A stretch of DNA of 64,000 nucleotides from Nelumbo lutea (Eukaryota; Streptophyta; Magnoliopsida; Proteales; Nelumbonaceae): positions 76,256,401 to 76,320,400 of the forward strand of contig JAKGHH010000001.1 of NCBI GenBank assembly GCA_022828595.1, written 5' to 3'. The notes beneath the pieces were generated by a model. It had not been told where the DNA came from. It did not search any database and saw nothing but the letters and a program-made list of their open reading frames with translations. Both the position numbers and the translations under genes were made by a program. This document shows positions 22,603 to 34,943 of this stretch, in pieces (position 1 is the first letter of the stretch; each line of letters starts with the position of its first letter).

Positions 22603-25600
22603 GAAGTTTCTTAAACCTTAAGATTCTTGGTGAGATAAGTAAGAGAACTGGAAATCAATCTGAACTGCTTGTTTAGGTGGACTCCCAGAGTAGCAAACAG
22701 TACGGAAAATTCTCTAGCCATAGGCCCATAGCATGGGTCACAAGGAAGAACATATTGTGGGGTGTACCGGGGCCAGGAGGAAATTTGTGAGAATACAAAG
22801 TGGTGAGGATGCAAGATGCTGTAGTATCATTCTCCACCTAGTTTTATCTATGGAGCTTTCCTTATTAATATAAATAAAATTTACTGTTGCTTATCAAAAA
22901 ATTCCTTTCAATCCCTTGGAAATTGGAATATAACAAAGATCTTCCAAAGAAGGAAAAAAAGGTGTTGAAAAACTACCTTGGGTTGGGAGGGAGAAGATCA
23001 ACTCTCTTATCCTCCCTTACCAAAAAAAAAAGAACTCTCTTATCCTCAAGATAGATATAGATTGGCCATAGACTTGTTCTATGTACATGCTCTCTAAGGT
23101 TCTATGACTTTATTTATGTCTCAATGTTTCAATTTTACACTTTTCATACAAAGGACTACATAGTCTACACTCTACACTCCTTTGAATTTGCTTAGATGGA
23201 TAGTTATTTATATGCAATGGAAGCCTGGGCAAATGGGCAAGCATGTTAGACAACATTTGTTGGGGTCTTTCTTTATACACCTTAGGCTGATTTAAAATGC
23301 CCCAAAACAATAGGGTTTTCAAGTTAAAGGACCCTAATCCTGTATGGATGTTGACCCAGCTTTTGGGGCATAACAGGGGAAGATGGATATTTTCTCTCAG
23401 AAAGTTTGCCTCCTATGTCTAATCCTTCGTAACTCTAGTTTGTGGTGTAGATTATATGTACAAGGGGTTTATTAAACTAAATTCTGATGCAGATTTTTTT
23501 TTTGGTGACATCAAAAGGGGTTGCCTGTTGTTTACTTGTACCTTTATGGCTGATGGATGGTGGATCTTTCGTTGCAGCTTAAAGGAAATTCTTTAATACA
23601 AGTGAACTGGTGAAATGGATAAGTTATAGAGCATTGTTTTGCCAAATTTTGAAGTAGTTTTTTAATCAAAAAAATTCTCAGAAAAGGGCTTATGTTGGAC
23701 ATGTGACAAGAACTTTGTGCTGCAATTTAACCCATGAATAGAGGGTTAGTACCCTAGTTCATTCCAATAAGCTACCTTCTCTTATAGAGGACTACATATT
23801 TCTTTGGGTACAATGCCAATGAAGTAGTTAGTAGCCTAGTTCATTCCTTTAAGCTACCTTCTCTTATAGAGGACTGCGTATTTCTTTGGGTAAAATACCA
23901 ATACAATGTGGTAATGTAAGGTTGAAGTGCGATTAAGGACTAAACAAGCTATAGTGACCAACCTACAAGGTCCCCTACCCACTTATCCAGTCAACAGTTT
24001 GGATTGGCAATACCATTTTCCTACGTGTAACAAATAGGCAGGTCATGTAGAGAAGGGCTCTAATCAATGAAATTAGGATAACTTTTCTCTATACATCATA
24101 ATAAAGCAATCCCGTTCAATACACTTCAATCAGGTCGGCGCTGACCTAAACCCCGAGTACCCTCATCAGGCTGGGGGTGCAAGTCCCAGATATTCAGGCC
24201 ATTGGAAGATGGAAGATAAAATGACTCATTCTTTCCTCTTGGGACCATTGGAAGAGAAATGCTAGCCACATGAATTGGTAATTAGCACAAGGTTGCCTTA
24301 ACTACATCTGGATCTGATTAGGCAAGTACTTTTTTTGACTAACTCGCAGGAAGACTACACAAACCAACCCGTATGGGTATGGCTGGAACCTCACAGTTGC
24401 AACTGTCGACTCGAGTTGATTTTGAAGACCCATATCTATGGAAATCAGCTGTCTAATCTAGGAGACTACAGTTTATGGGTGATGGTGAAACGGGAACGGT
24501 CTCGTTGAGTAAATAGTGAGAATCCTACCATGTCTATTATTAGTTTAATCATATATTCAGACAACCAAGAAACTGCAAATTGTTCATATTCTTTGAGCCA
24601 ACGAAAGATAAATTTTGAAGGGTTGTAACATGAGAGAGTTCCCATCTGATGACCAACATGGTTTATGCATACGTAATTAAGTCCCTCATCGATTAGTAGA
24701 CTTTTCAGTCCATTGACTCAATGCGCCTTTCTATGGCCATTCGTCAAACATGTTAAGATCACAAAATGACTGAAGATATTGGACGCAGGAACGATCATTA
24801 AATAAAATGTGTGAGCTCACAGCTCTGATGCGTTTGATATTCATTGTCTCAAACTCAATTCCATCTTTTGTAAAACCAAGAAAAAATAAATAGAAAGCAT
24901 AGTAAGGATGAACCTGCAGAGTATTGTGCAACGATAGGTTGCACAGCGAAGTTCTCCAAGTCGCGACGACGAAGCTGGTTCGGGACCTTCGGATGCCTCA
25001 GCCTCACTTCGAACAGATAGCAAAGATGTCGATCAGTCAAAGTCAATGGCATCCTTTACTGAACAGTTTACCGGTCAACAACTTAACATTGTCATTTTAT
25101 ATTTGCAACTTGTCGGAATGACAACGGGCGGGGGCGGGCAAGGGCATACCTCCTACCGTCCTACGGTCCTCCTCGACCCCGAGCTCACGTACCATACCCC
25201 TTACCCGCCCCGTTACCGGCGGGACCGGGTATCTGAATTTTGCCCGCCCCATTCCGACGGATTCGAAAAACTATATAGAACTTTGCACGAGGACAGACAC
25301 TCCGAAAGTTTGAACATAACCCGTAATCCATGATCAAGTAGATCAACAGCTCAACCACTCAAATCAAATGGGTTTTGATCAAATCAACAAATTTTAATCA
25401 AATCCCATGTTTAGAAAAAGAATTGAAAAGAAAAGAAAAAACTAGACCCGAAAATAGAGAATTGGGTGACACTTCAAACAATTCAGCCAACCAGATCAAC
25501 AACCGGTTGAAAACATCGCTATCAACTGCATACGGATTTATTGGATAAGCCAAACTAATTGGGTTCTTCACTATGAAGTCTTATGGTTTGTTCTGAGGCC

Positions 25601-25802
25601 GAATTTGATCTCACAAAAGTGTGTTTACACAGTCCCATTTACAACCGTGCATTGAGAATATCTATGAGGACAGTCTTTTGAGGATCAAATCCTAATTTTT
25701 TTGTGAAGGGATCACATCCTAATTCGTCTTACCCATATTCTGGCCGTTTCCATAATGTAGCAAGTGTTTATTAATCGGGCTTTTTACAAAATAAATAAGG
25801 CA
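22603..25802. other. Intergenic, no supported gene
   Basis: A tandem duplication of about 85-90 bp is present at 23744-23910 ('aagctaccttctcttataga' in each unit). A GC-rich patch at 25110-25260, built from GCGGG/CCCGC words, looks like the end of a MITE. No conserved protein was recognised. Confidence 0.45.
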
Positions 25803-26343
25803 TTATAGCAGATAAGGGCAACTTTTGGGCCCTAATATCAATAAAAGTAATATTTAAAAAGAAATTCAAAATAGATTAATTTTTTAAAAATAATATCAAT
25901 TAAGGGAAAAAACATTATTCTTCTTCTTCCTCTTGCAATCTATTCATCAGCGCCGCTGTCCGCCACTGCCTCCGGCAGTGCTTCCGCCTATCTCCGCCTT
26001 CGCCTCATGCAATGCTACCAGAGGTGGGCAGAGGCAGAGGTGGCGGCGGCGGCACTGGTGGTCATTCTTCTGCCCAACGTTGCCACCTCCGCCCACCTCT
26101 GCCTCCGCCTTCGACAACATTACCGGAGGTAGCGTTAGTGGGCGGAGGTGGCGGTGTTGGACAGAGGAATGACCACTAGCACCGTTGCTGGAGGTGGGCA
26201 GCGGTGGCGCTGATGAATGGATTGCAAGAGGAATAAGATGAACAACATTTTTACCCTTAATTGGTATTATTTTTAAAAAGTTAACTTATTTTTAAAATTT
26301 TTATTGATATTAGGGCCCTAAAGTTGCCCTTATTTGTTATAAA
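25803..26343. mobile_element. 540-bp foldback element with a GC-rich centre
   Basis: The two halves are inverted copies over roughly 200 bp each: 'gataagggcaact' with 'gggccctaatatcaataaaa' on the left is mirrored at 26305-26343, and 'ctcttgcaatctattcatca' near 25930 is mirrored near 26215. The centre is GC-rich, made of CCTCCGCC-type words, and spuriously open. It looks like a long-TIR MITE; the target duplication was not resolved. Confidence 0.7.
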
Positions 26344-26409
26344 CTTAGTTTTAATAAATAACAAATTCAATGATGTATTGAATTTGATCGATTTTCAAAA
26401 ATAAAAAAA

Positions 26410-28288
26410 GGGTAAAATATAAAAACCTCCCTGAGGTTTTCGACAATCATAAATCTCTCCTCAATTTCACTTTAACACAAACTTCCCCTAAACTTTTGGA
26501 AAACTCGAGACAAATCTCCCTTCCATCATTGACTTAGACAAAAAAGTTCCACCGATGCATTATTTTTTCATAATATCCATTTTACCCTTTTATTTTACAT
26601 AAAATTTGATAAAAGTAATTCTAAAAGAAACTTTACTTTCTCCTCTTTCAATCCCCCACCCCAAAAATCCATCAACTCAAGAACTGGAAGAAGCATTTAG
26701 CCATCGTAAACTTCATTGTAACAGAAAGTGTGCTAAGGATGAGAATGGCGGTATTTGGAGTCTAATCTGTCAAGCCAACTGTCCCATTCTGCCACATTGG
26801 TACATGGGTGACTACGAGGAAGAAAACACTCTCGTCTTCCTTTCCTGCATCGACATCATTTGTGTTAACAATCATGAGCAAATAAGGTTCGGATGAAAAA
26901 GTTAACTTAGGGCTTCTTTCAGAAGAGAAGACATGATATTGTTTAGGTCTATCAAATTGGTGATCTTCAAAAAGAGAGAAAACATTAAGTTTCTATTTAT
27001 CTTGATTCCTGGATCCTATTATTCTTCCATTACATTCACTTAAATTTGATGTTTACAAACAATATCAAACTCATATTTGAGGATCCAACATATTCTATCG
27101 TCACAAGAAAATTTTAAAGGATTATGGTAAGATAACCTTCCAGTCTAGTTTTATCTTGATTGTATATGGTTCTATCGAATCCATTGCCAATCATCTAACT
27201 AGCCACATATTTCCTATATGTGCAATTATCAAGTGGAAGGGTGTGGTTTGTTAGATAGATCAATGGATGTAAATTGCAATGCAGTATGAAGAATATTGGG
27301 CAAAATTTTATACTAGTTCATATGTGAATTCTATACATCCAACGCTAAAATTAGAGACATCGGTAGATGACCCATGAGCGTAGCAACCATGATTCTGAAA
27401 TTTGGAGAAGGTCTGAATATTGAAGCCCAAAGGTTTGTCATTGAGGAGACAAGGTTCAAGGGAACAAATATTTTAAGACCATAATCTATATGTTGGTCAA
27501 ACACTCTGAGCTGCTAATCTAACAGAAACTGGTGTCAAGTTACTACAATCTCTCCATGGATGTCTCAGGTGAGTTGAAACTGAAATGGGAAAGCAATGTT
27601 AATTATTGGATAGGTATGAGTCCTGTTTTTCAGCTATTTAAGCCACCCTCACCTCTAATGGAACCCTGCAACTTCTTGACATAAAATACAGATCAGTGTG
27701 GTCTTTGTTTGGAGATCACAATGATTCCTCTATAGGTGTGTTTTCGAGTTTTGGGACTAGATATAGATGGAAATCTCTGGATGTATTCATGGATTGAAGC
27801 ATCGGGGTCATGGCAGTCGGTATGGCAAGCTGTATAATTAGTGTGATGTCTTTGCCACGTGATTTGTATGGCATCTATGTTTTCGTAGCAGCAGAGATCA
27901 CTGACTGCAAATGCCCTTTCATGTTACCACCATGCTCATGCCTGAGCACGCTTTCATGTTAGGTGGAGTTAAAGCAAAAAAACTTCCTCTCTTCTTGATG
28001 CATGGAGTTTACAGTGGCTGAATGCTTCCTCTCTCTTTTTGACTCAGTGGAGTTGAGTTTAGGGGTGGGAGATTGAAAGAGAGGAGGAAGAGGAGGGTAA
28101 ATGAGTTTCAGAATTATTTTAGTAAAATTTTAGATAAGGGTAAAATGGATATTTTGAAAATATAATGCATCATGGAATTTTTTCGATCTCTGCCTGTGAT
28201 AGAAGGAAGGTTTTTGTTGAATTTTACAAAAGTTCAGGGGAGGTTTTTCTTAAAATGAAACTCGATGAGAGGTTTTTATATTTTACCC
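26410..28288. mobile_element. 1.88-kb non-autonomous Mutator-like element
   Basis: The termini GGGTAAAATATAAAAACCTC (26410) and its inverse (ending 28288) extend into imperfect inverted repeats of roughly 240-260 bp. Shared inner words include 'aatatccattttaccctt' and 'tctttcaatc(t/c)cccacccc'. Long TIRs of this kind are typical of Mutator-like elements. The insertion is in an A-rich run, so a 9-bp duplication cannot be read. The interior (about 26660-28050) has no transposase; a 96-residue open frame at 26606-26896 overlaps the TIR and has no recognisable domain. It may carry captured host sequence. Confidence 0.7.
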
Positions 28289-28564
28289 AAAAAAAAAAAA
28301 AGAAAATCTTATCACTCATCAACTAAAAGATTGAACATTGAAGGTGGAGAAAAAGACTAAGGGCATCTTGGTTTGCTCTTAAATCTGAGATATGAAAATG
28401 CATTAATTACATTAAGAGGTTTATTAATATTGGTAAATTTTTCTTTCCTTAATTTTCTCTTAAAATTAAAAGATTCCTCTTGATATAAGAGTTAAGAGGA
28501 AACGAGCAGGCCCTAGGCCCTAAGATGACTACATGTCAAATTCAAAGATACCAAACAACGCTTT

Positions 28565-29704
28565 CTAGGATGATCGCATTACTGAGTCTGGATTCCATCT
28601 CGTTTTTTTTCTAATGTTCTTCATAATCTGACCCATCATCTTCGCAGCTAATGGAAGCCCTGCAGACTTCTCTGCAACTTCCGCCTTCATATTCACCAAA
28701 CTGAGATCATCGGCATATTCCTCAGAGGAGTCTGTGAATATCGAATTGCAAAACTGCTTATCGAGAGTGGAAAGGCAAAGCAAGTTTTCCTCACCAACCA
28801 TCCTCTTCACTGCATCTTTAAGTCTACCTGTGACGACAACTCGACCCCCGCTCTGCTTTGGCAATCCATTCCGGAGATGTTCACCCCATTTATCGTCTTG
28901 ATCAGGCAACCCGGAATTCAGTTGCAACTGTTCGTACCACTCATCTATGCCCCAGACGCCATCAAACACTACCAGATACTTCTTCCCAACCAACTGCAGG
29001 TAAAGACTGAAAAGTAGGCCATGGAGGTCATTACTGTTAATAATTGACTCAATAATCTCATCTTCCACTCCTAGATCCACTGACATCCTCTCCACAATCT
29101 CTTTGGGAGATCTTCCTGATACGCATATCCAGAGCCTGGGACAGAAGTTCTTTTTTACTTCCTCACTGTTGAAGATCAATCGCGCAAGCGTAGTTTTACC
29201 AATGCCGCACATCCCCACAATGCCAACCCCCTTGAACCCACCATCATCACTCCCTTCTTGGAGAAGTAAGTTCTTCAATTGCCTAAAATTTTCATCAAAG
29301 CCATGAACCTTAGATGCATCGATAGACCACGAACAATCGGACAGTCTTCTTGCTTGGTTCTGATCGTCTGGTCTGCTGCTGCTGCTGCTGGCACCCCCAT
29401 TCAATCCCTTGAGCCTTTTCTTGATGTCAGCCAATCTCCTTTTAGTTTCGTGAACAAGTAGGATTGCCTTGAGGGAATGATAATATCTGTGATTGTTCCA
29501 GAGCATACGGCATTCAGTCAATGCTTCATTGAGATCGTAAAGTATATTGATAAAGTTAGCCTGTTCGTCCGTGGACAAAGATCGACTCGGAAGTAAACTC
29601 TTTAGTTGTTCAAGTTGGGAGTGGAGGGCAAATCTGGTTTGTCCATGTTCTTCAAGGCTTTCAAGAAATTTGGCCCTGAGGAATTGGGCAATCACATCAG
29701 CCAT
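28565..29704 (-). CDS. CC-NB protein without LRRs (first half of a split CNL)
   Basis: Intact 379-residue frame. It has an N-terminal helical/coiled-coil region (1-100), a serine-rich linker (105-115), then an NB domain: P-loop GMCGIGKTT (164-172), kinase-2 VVFDGVW (245-251, FDGVW where LDDVW is usual), RNBS-B GGRVVVTGR (286-294), GLPLAA (349-354). It stops 25 residues later, before RNBS-D, the winged helix and any LRR. The ending is clean, not ragged, and resembles my recollection of the Arabidopsis At5g45440/At5g45490 group of short CC-NB proteins. The winged-helix-LRR gene at 59541-61384 contains exactly the missing part. The altered kinase-2 (the second Asp is Gly) suggests weak or no ATP hydrolysis. 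It has no introns. Confidence 0.85.
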   Translation of the reverse strand: MADVIAQFLRAKFLESLEEHGQTRFALHSQLEQLKSLLPSRSLSTDEQANFINILYDLNEALTECRMLWNNHRYYHSLKAILLVHETKRRLADIKKRLKGLNGGASSSSSRPDDQNQARRLSDCSWSIDASKVHGFDENFRQLKNLLLQEGSDDGGFKGVGIVGMCGIGKTTLARLIFNSEEVKKNFCPRLWICVSGRSPKEIVERMSVDLGVEDEIIESIINSNDLHGLLFSLYLQLVGKKYLVVFDGVWGIDEWYEQLQLNSGLPDQDDKWGEHLRNGLPKQSGGRVVVTGRLKDAVKRMVGEENLLCLSTLDKQFCNSIFTDSSEEYADDLSLVNMKAEVAEKSAGLPLAAKMMGQIMKNIRKKTRWNPDSVMRSS

Positions 29705-30569
29705 TGAAGCTTCTACTTTTCCTTTGAATGAAAACGCGACGGTTGCTAGGCCGCTTTTCGCGTCACCGGCGGTCTTATGAGACTAATCGATATGACAATA
29801 GACTGACAGATGAGACACAGGAATAAGAGATTAAGAGCAACGATCTTTTTTTCTTCTCCGACATATATCGTGGTTAAAACATAAAAAGGTAACATATTTA
29901 ACCGGATCTGATGGAGAGATCGGAGCCCGACTTGTTACCCCGTACCCGATAACCGATCAGCCAGTATCATACATTTGGTAAGTGGCAAGTGGTAAGTGGT
30001 AACCAATCAACTGGCATTTATTCATGGCTTAAAAAAAAAAAAAAACTGGCATTTATTCATATTCAAGTGGGTTTTTTTTATAAGGTATTCACGTGGGCTT
30101 AGTCCCCGATTGCTATGGCGTGGGTAACAAAGAAAATTTACATTTTTTTTTCGTTTTAATTAATTTATTTTTGTAATCGTTAGTTCATATATTATCAAGT
30201 CAAAGATGCTTTCAAACATGGATTTTTTTTTTTTTTGGGGGTTGAGAGATGCTTTCAAACATGGAGGGATTTATTTCTATTTTTCTGTATTAAATCTCTC
30301 CAGTTAAAGATTCATTGAAACTGGACTCGTCACACAAGCAACTGGAGAGATTTATTTCTATTTTTTTTTTATTAGAATGATTCTGAATAAAATGATGGTT
30401 TTATATTATAAATTTTTAATCGACAAGGCTGCAGACATGCAGTGTACTATATATCAAGTGGACCAATCTTTTTACAAAGTTTAGTGGTGGGAGGTGATGC
30501 TTTAAATGACATAATATAGCTGTTGATGTATAGTTAACTTAAAAAAATTAACGACCCTGGGATTGTCAT
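29705..30569. other. Upstream region of the CC-NB gene
   Basis: This holds the promoter side of the minus-strand gene at 28565-29704. No clear TATA box was identified. Duplicated words ('ctggcatttattcat' at about 30011 and 30045; 'gatgctttcaaacatgga' at about 30206 and 30248) around poly-A and poly-T runs suggest small insertions. Confidence 0.4.
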
Positions 30570-33500
30570 CATCTATATATCTATATATCTATATATCTAT
30601 CTATCTGTCTGTCTACCTATCTCTTTATATATATATATTAAAATTAGTCCTACCAGCAACCATAGGATTTGCTTTTCTAATATTTAGTCAAGTGGCACAA
30701 ATTTTCCCCATTTTTTCCTAAATTGTCTCTAATTCCTACTTATCTCCTAAGTTATTTCAAACCCCCGTTTATCTCTTAAATTATCTTTAATTTAGTAGAA
30801 AGATTATCTCCTAAAATATCTCTAATTCCTATTTCTCCACTCCCCAACTTTTTATCTATATCTATTTAAAGAAAGTTTGAATTAAAAAGAAAAATTCAGA
30901 ACTATTAAATGTTATAATGAAATTATATACATATTTAAAATATCTATTCAAAACACAAAAAAAAATCAATAGATTTAATAATATTCAGATTATTAATAAA
31001 TCATTATTTTACAAAATTCATAATGAAATTATGTAGTAACAGTATAAATTATAATTTTATGAATTATTCAATTTAAATGTTATTCAAATAATAAAAATTA
31101 AATATTAAAAAATAAAATATTATTTAAATATTTCAATAACTAAAAATATTATAAAAAACATTAAAAATAGCTATATATCTATTATATTTTAGTATATTTA
31201 TTAGAGATTAAACTATTTATTGACTAATTTAGTATATTTTTAGTATTTATAATATTCTTGTAATTATTGTATTTTTATTATATCTATTATATTTTCATTA
31301 TAAACTTATTTTCAATGGTTGTGTACATTAGCTATAAATTTTTAAAATTTATTGGAAATTAAACTATTGTTATTTATTAGATATTAGACTATAAATTTAG
31401 TTGAAATTAAGAGTGTTCAAAACAACCAAATCGATCTGGTCAAGTTCGTAATTTGTCATTCAAAACCAATTAACCATTAGCGAAAACCCACCAACTTGAG
31501 TTGTATCAATTTGGGTTTATTGTTTAACTTTCGCTTAACAAAGCACGGGTCCTCGTCACCATGCCTCTCCTTGCTCCATTATCCCCACCCTGCATTCTCT
31601 TTGACTTTCTCTCCTCTCTCCTCCCCACCACTCCCATTAAGCCATGTCACCCAACTACCTAAAAATATTCATATAATCTCTCTCCTAAGGCATCTCATTT
31701 AAACCAATAGGAAAGTATTATATCGCCCCACTCCCTAATCAATTCCTAAAATTCATCCCCCCAATCTATATCTACTCTCCATCATTTAAAATATTCATAT
31801 TAATTAATAAATAGTTAAATACGATTAATATTTAATTTCACTCATATTCAATGAGTATTAAATAGTGTTATTACCAAAAGTTAATAAATACGGTTAGTAA
31901 ATTACCAAAAATTAAACATTCTTATTAGTACGATTGATAAATTACCAAAAATTAATAAATATTATTATTAATTAACTCATTAACAATATTTTATAGAAAT
32001 TGAAAACTCTTTAACTAATTTCTATAAAATTGAGAATTATATTTAACAATTATCAAAAAGTATAAAATTTTAGTTATTGTTATTATTATAATTAATAACC
32101 AAATACATATGTGGGAACAAAATACTATAATGTTAGAAAATGAAATTATAAATTAATTTATATTGAAAAATAAAAGATAAATTAGTGTAATTTTGTTAGT
32201 AAACTACCAAATAAAAAAAATATTTAATAACAATTTAAAAAATTCAATAAATCCACATAGTTACACAAATGTAATAAAATTTTCAAAATTTTTCATAAAA
32301 CTAAATTTTCGTAAAATAACATTTTTGAAATTAAAAGATATAAAGTATTTGCAAGTTTATATAAAATGCATTAAATAATTATTTAAAATTATTAGAATAT
32401 TTTGAAAATTTTAGGAAATTTTATTACATTTTATAGATTTTGGAAAACCATTGAAAAATTATATAATTTTCATTGCAAATTATTGAAAAATATTAAAGAT
32501 GAATGACTATGGGAAATGGAAAACTATGAACAAATAATTAAAAAATTATTAAGATAAATCAGTATAATATTGGAAAAAGAAAATTATTGGTTAGTTTATA
32601 TTAGAAATTATAAGATAAATTAGTATAATTCTATAAGTAAACCATTTAAAAAGAAAATAAATTATATGATAAAAATTTAAATAAATTTGAAAAAAAAATT
32701 CAAAATTATATAAGTGCAATAAATTTTCCAAAATTTTCATAAAATTATATTTTTGATTATTAAAGAGAATTTAGTCTACTTTTAGAAATTTACCATGTAA
32801 TTGATACTTAATATATCATTTTGATCATTTCTATCATCAAATTGAATTTTGGATTGACGGGGATAGTGTTTTCAAAACTGGATGAAACTAGATGGCTAGA
32901 CCGGAAAATTTGGGAATTGGACACCGTTTCACCTCAAAACCACTTTTTGTCAAAAAACTGTTTATTTGGTTAGCGAACCACTAACTTGGGCAGTCAAATC
33001 GTCAACCCGGACAACAGTTTTTGGCCTTTTTTTGTTTTTCTAATTTTTTGTTAGAGCGGGTCATCCATTCGGACTGAATAATCAGACCATTTGACCCTAG
33101 AATGGTTCCCTATTCGGTCCAATTTTAAAAACCTTGGACGGGGAGTGGGTGCCTTGCCTTGAGCTTGGTTTGGTATGCGGCATGGCCTGGCCCAGGGCCC
33201 AGCCCATGGACCAGCCTGACCCATGGCATGGCACGGGCCTATGCGGGCTTGAGCCATGTGGGTCATGCCGAATCGACCCCCAAATTATCCTAGAGGAGGG
33301 AGGCATGGCCCAGGATGCCTTGTGGGCCAGCACAACATGACTTGCTTTGCCACATGCGGGTTGTGTCGTGTCGACCCAGCATGACCCAATTTATACCTCT
33401 ACTTGAACCTGCCCAATATTGGGGATGGGGTAGGGAAATTTGAGGATTCTCCATCCTTGATGAGGAGTGGGGTGCTACCCTTGAACTTGCTTGACATTGA

Positions 33501-33893
33501 GGAGTGGTTACCTTGCCTTGAACCCGTGTGGCATGATAGTGGGGATGGGGTAGAGTGTCTTAACTATGGGGCAAGGAAAGTGATGGTGTGCTCTGCCCTA
33601 AACCCACCCCGTTGTCATTCCTATATAATTGTTAATTATTAGTGGAATTAATAAAAATGTTAAGCTTTATAATTATTTTTATTTATTTAGAATTAATCAA
33701 AATTTCATTTAAAATAATAAAAAGAATAAAAAATATTAAAATTATAACAAATTATTAATAAACTAAATTTATTAAAAAATATTTGTTCATGTTCAATTAA
33801 CACTAATTATTTTTTTATAAATCAACATTAAATAAAAAATAAAATTACTAAATCTTTCAGATTTTCCCGTGCATCGTATGGTTCCCTGCTAGT
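30570..33893 (+). mobile_element. Possible decayed Helitron, AT-rich interior
   Basis: The right edge reads CCCGTGCATCGTATGG..CTGCTAGT at about 33866-33893, which resembles the 3' hairpin plus CTAGT terminus of plant Helitrons. The left edge is a (TATC)/(TA) tract at 30570-30640 followed by 'attagtcctaccagcaac', plausible for a Helitron 5' end. The 3.3 kb between is extremely AT-rich, with no Rep/helicase, and contains a GC-richer patch at 33020-33620. The boundary evidence is weak on the left. Confidence 0.3.
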
Positions 33894-33907
33894 TGAATGT
33901 AATAGTA

Positions 33908-34307
33908 GGTGCTTGGCATCGATGCGGTTGCTTCAAAGGTGTGAAAACGTGTTGTATTTAGAAAACACTCCTTTTTTTGTTTGACATCAATGTTGCCACA
34001 TAGGCTGGTTTTGTTTGATACCAGTGCTGTAGAACCATTTTCAATATTGGTCTATATTATCCAACGCCCAAGATGATGTTATATCATTGTACCGTTGGCA
34101 GCAATAGACTGTTTTTTAAGAAAGCATTGAATTTAGCATTTCTTTAGATCACACTTTCCTAATTTCCAAGGCGTGGTCTGGAGCAATGTTTTTTTTTTTA
34201 AAAAACGACACCAAATAAGAGATTGTTTTCTGAAGTATCACTTTTTTGATACGGCGCCTATGTGGTGCCGTTTTTCTCAGAAAACAACATCGATGCCAAA
34301 CACCACC
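33908..34307. mobile_element. MITE, TIR with TTGGCATCGATG
   Basis: The inverted termini are GGTGCTTGGCATCGATG (33908) and CATCGATGCCAAACACC (ending 34307). The interior shares phrases with the element at 44484-44914 ('gcaatg', AAAACGRYRCC-type words, GTGCCG), so the two belong to one family. It is non-coding. Confidence 0.7.
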
Positions 34308-34478
34308 ATAAAAGCTCCTTAGAGACGAATTTGTCTCCTCAATGGTGGTTGTGCTTATCTGCTTGCTGATTGCATATCTTGAAAAGATTTCTAATTAATG
34401 TGTTCACTATAGTTTGCTCCTAGATTGGCCAATAATGATGCTCACCATTTAATCAAGGGAAAATTCTCGAAATTCCCG

Positions 34479-34943
34479 ATTAGTATGTTGTACATTGGGC
34501 CTAGTGCCACTTTAGTCCCCAAACTTTAAAATGCGACAATTTAGTACATGAATTTTCAAAACAGTTAAGTGGCATTTGAAAAGACACAAATGCCCATCGA
34601 GTGTCATCTAATTTTCTTTATTAATCATCCAAATGTTAACAAGAAATAGTCAGTCTCAAATCCTTGGCTCTTCTGTTCAAGAAAGTTGGGGTCACCAAAA
34701 TGCCCATTAAGATGTGACCCCAACTTTGTTGAATAGAAGAGAAAAGGATTTAAGATTGATCATTTTTTTGTATCATTTGGATGATTAGAAAATTAGATAA
34801 CACTCGAACGACATTTGTGTCTTTTTAAATGCTATTTAACGGCAAATACTGAATTAACACATTTTGAAAAATTTAACACTGAATTGTTTCATTTTAAAAT
34901 TCAGGAACCAAAATGACACTAGACCAAAATACAAGATACTAAT
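34479..34943. mobile_element. 465-bp foldback MITE
   Basis: The ends ATTAGTAT(G/C)TTGTA are inverted, and homology continues inward over about 180 bp per arm ('cactttagtcccc' against 'cattttggttcct'; 'aaaagacacaaatg'; 'atctaattttct'; 'aatcatccaaatg'). The central part is a second local inverted repeat of 'aaagttggggtca' and 'tgaccccaacttt'. No target duplication was resolved. Confidence 0.75.

Noticed and set aside
25110..25260. GC-rich segment as a CpG-island promoter
   Set aside because: Its GCGGG/CCCGC words are typical of MITE ends and no gene starts beside it.
26606..26896. 96-residue open frame
   Set aside because: Overlaps the terminal inverted repeat of the Mutator-like element and has no domain.
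33051..33340. Overlapping open frames rich in Gly, Pro and Trp
   Set aside because: Produced by GGCC/CATGG repeats; open on both strands at once.
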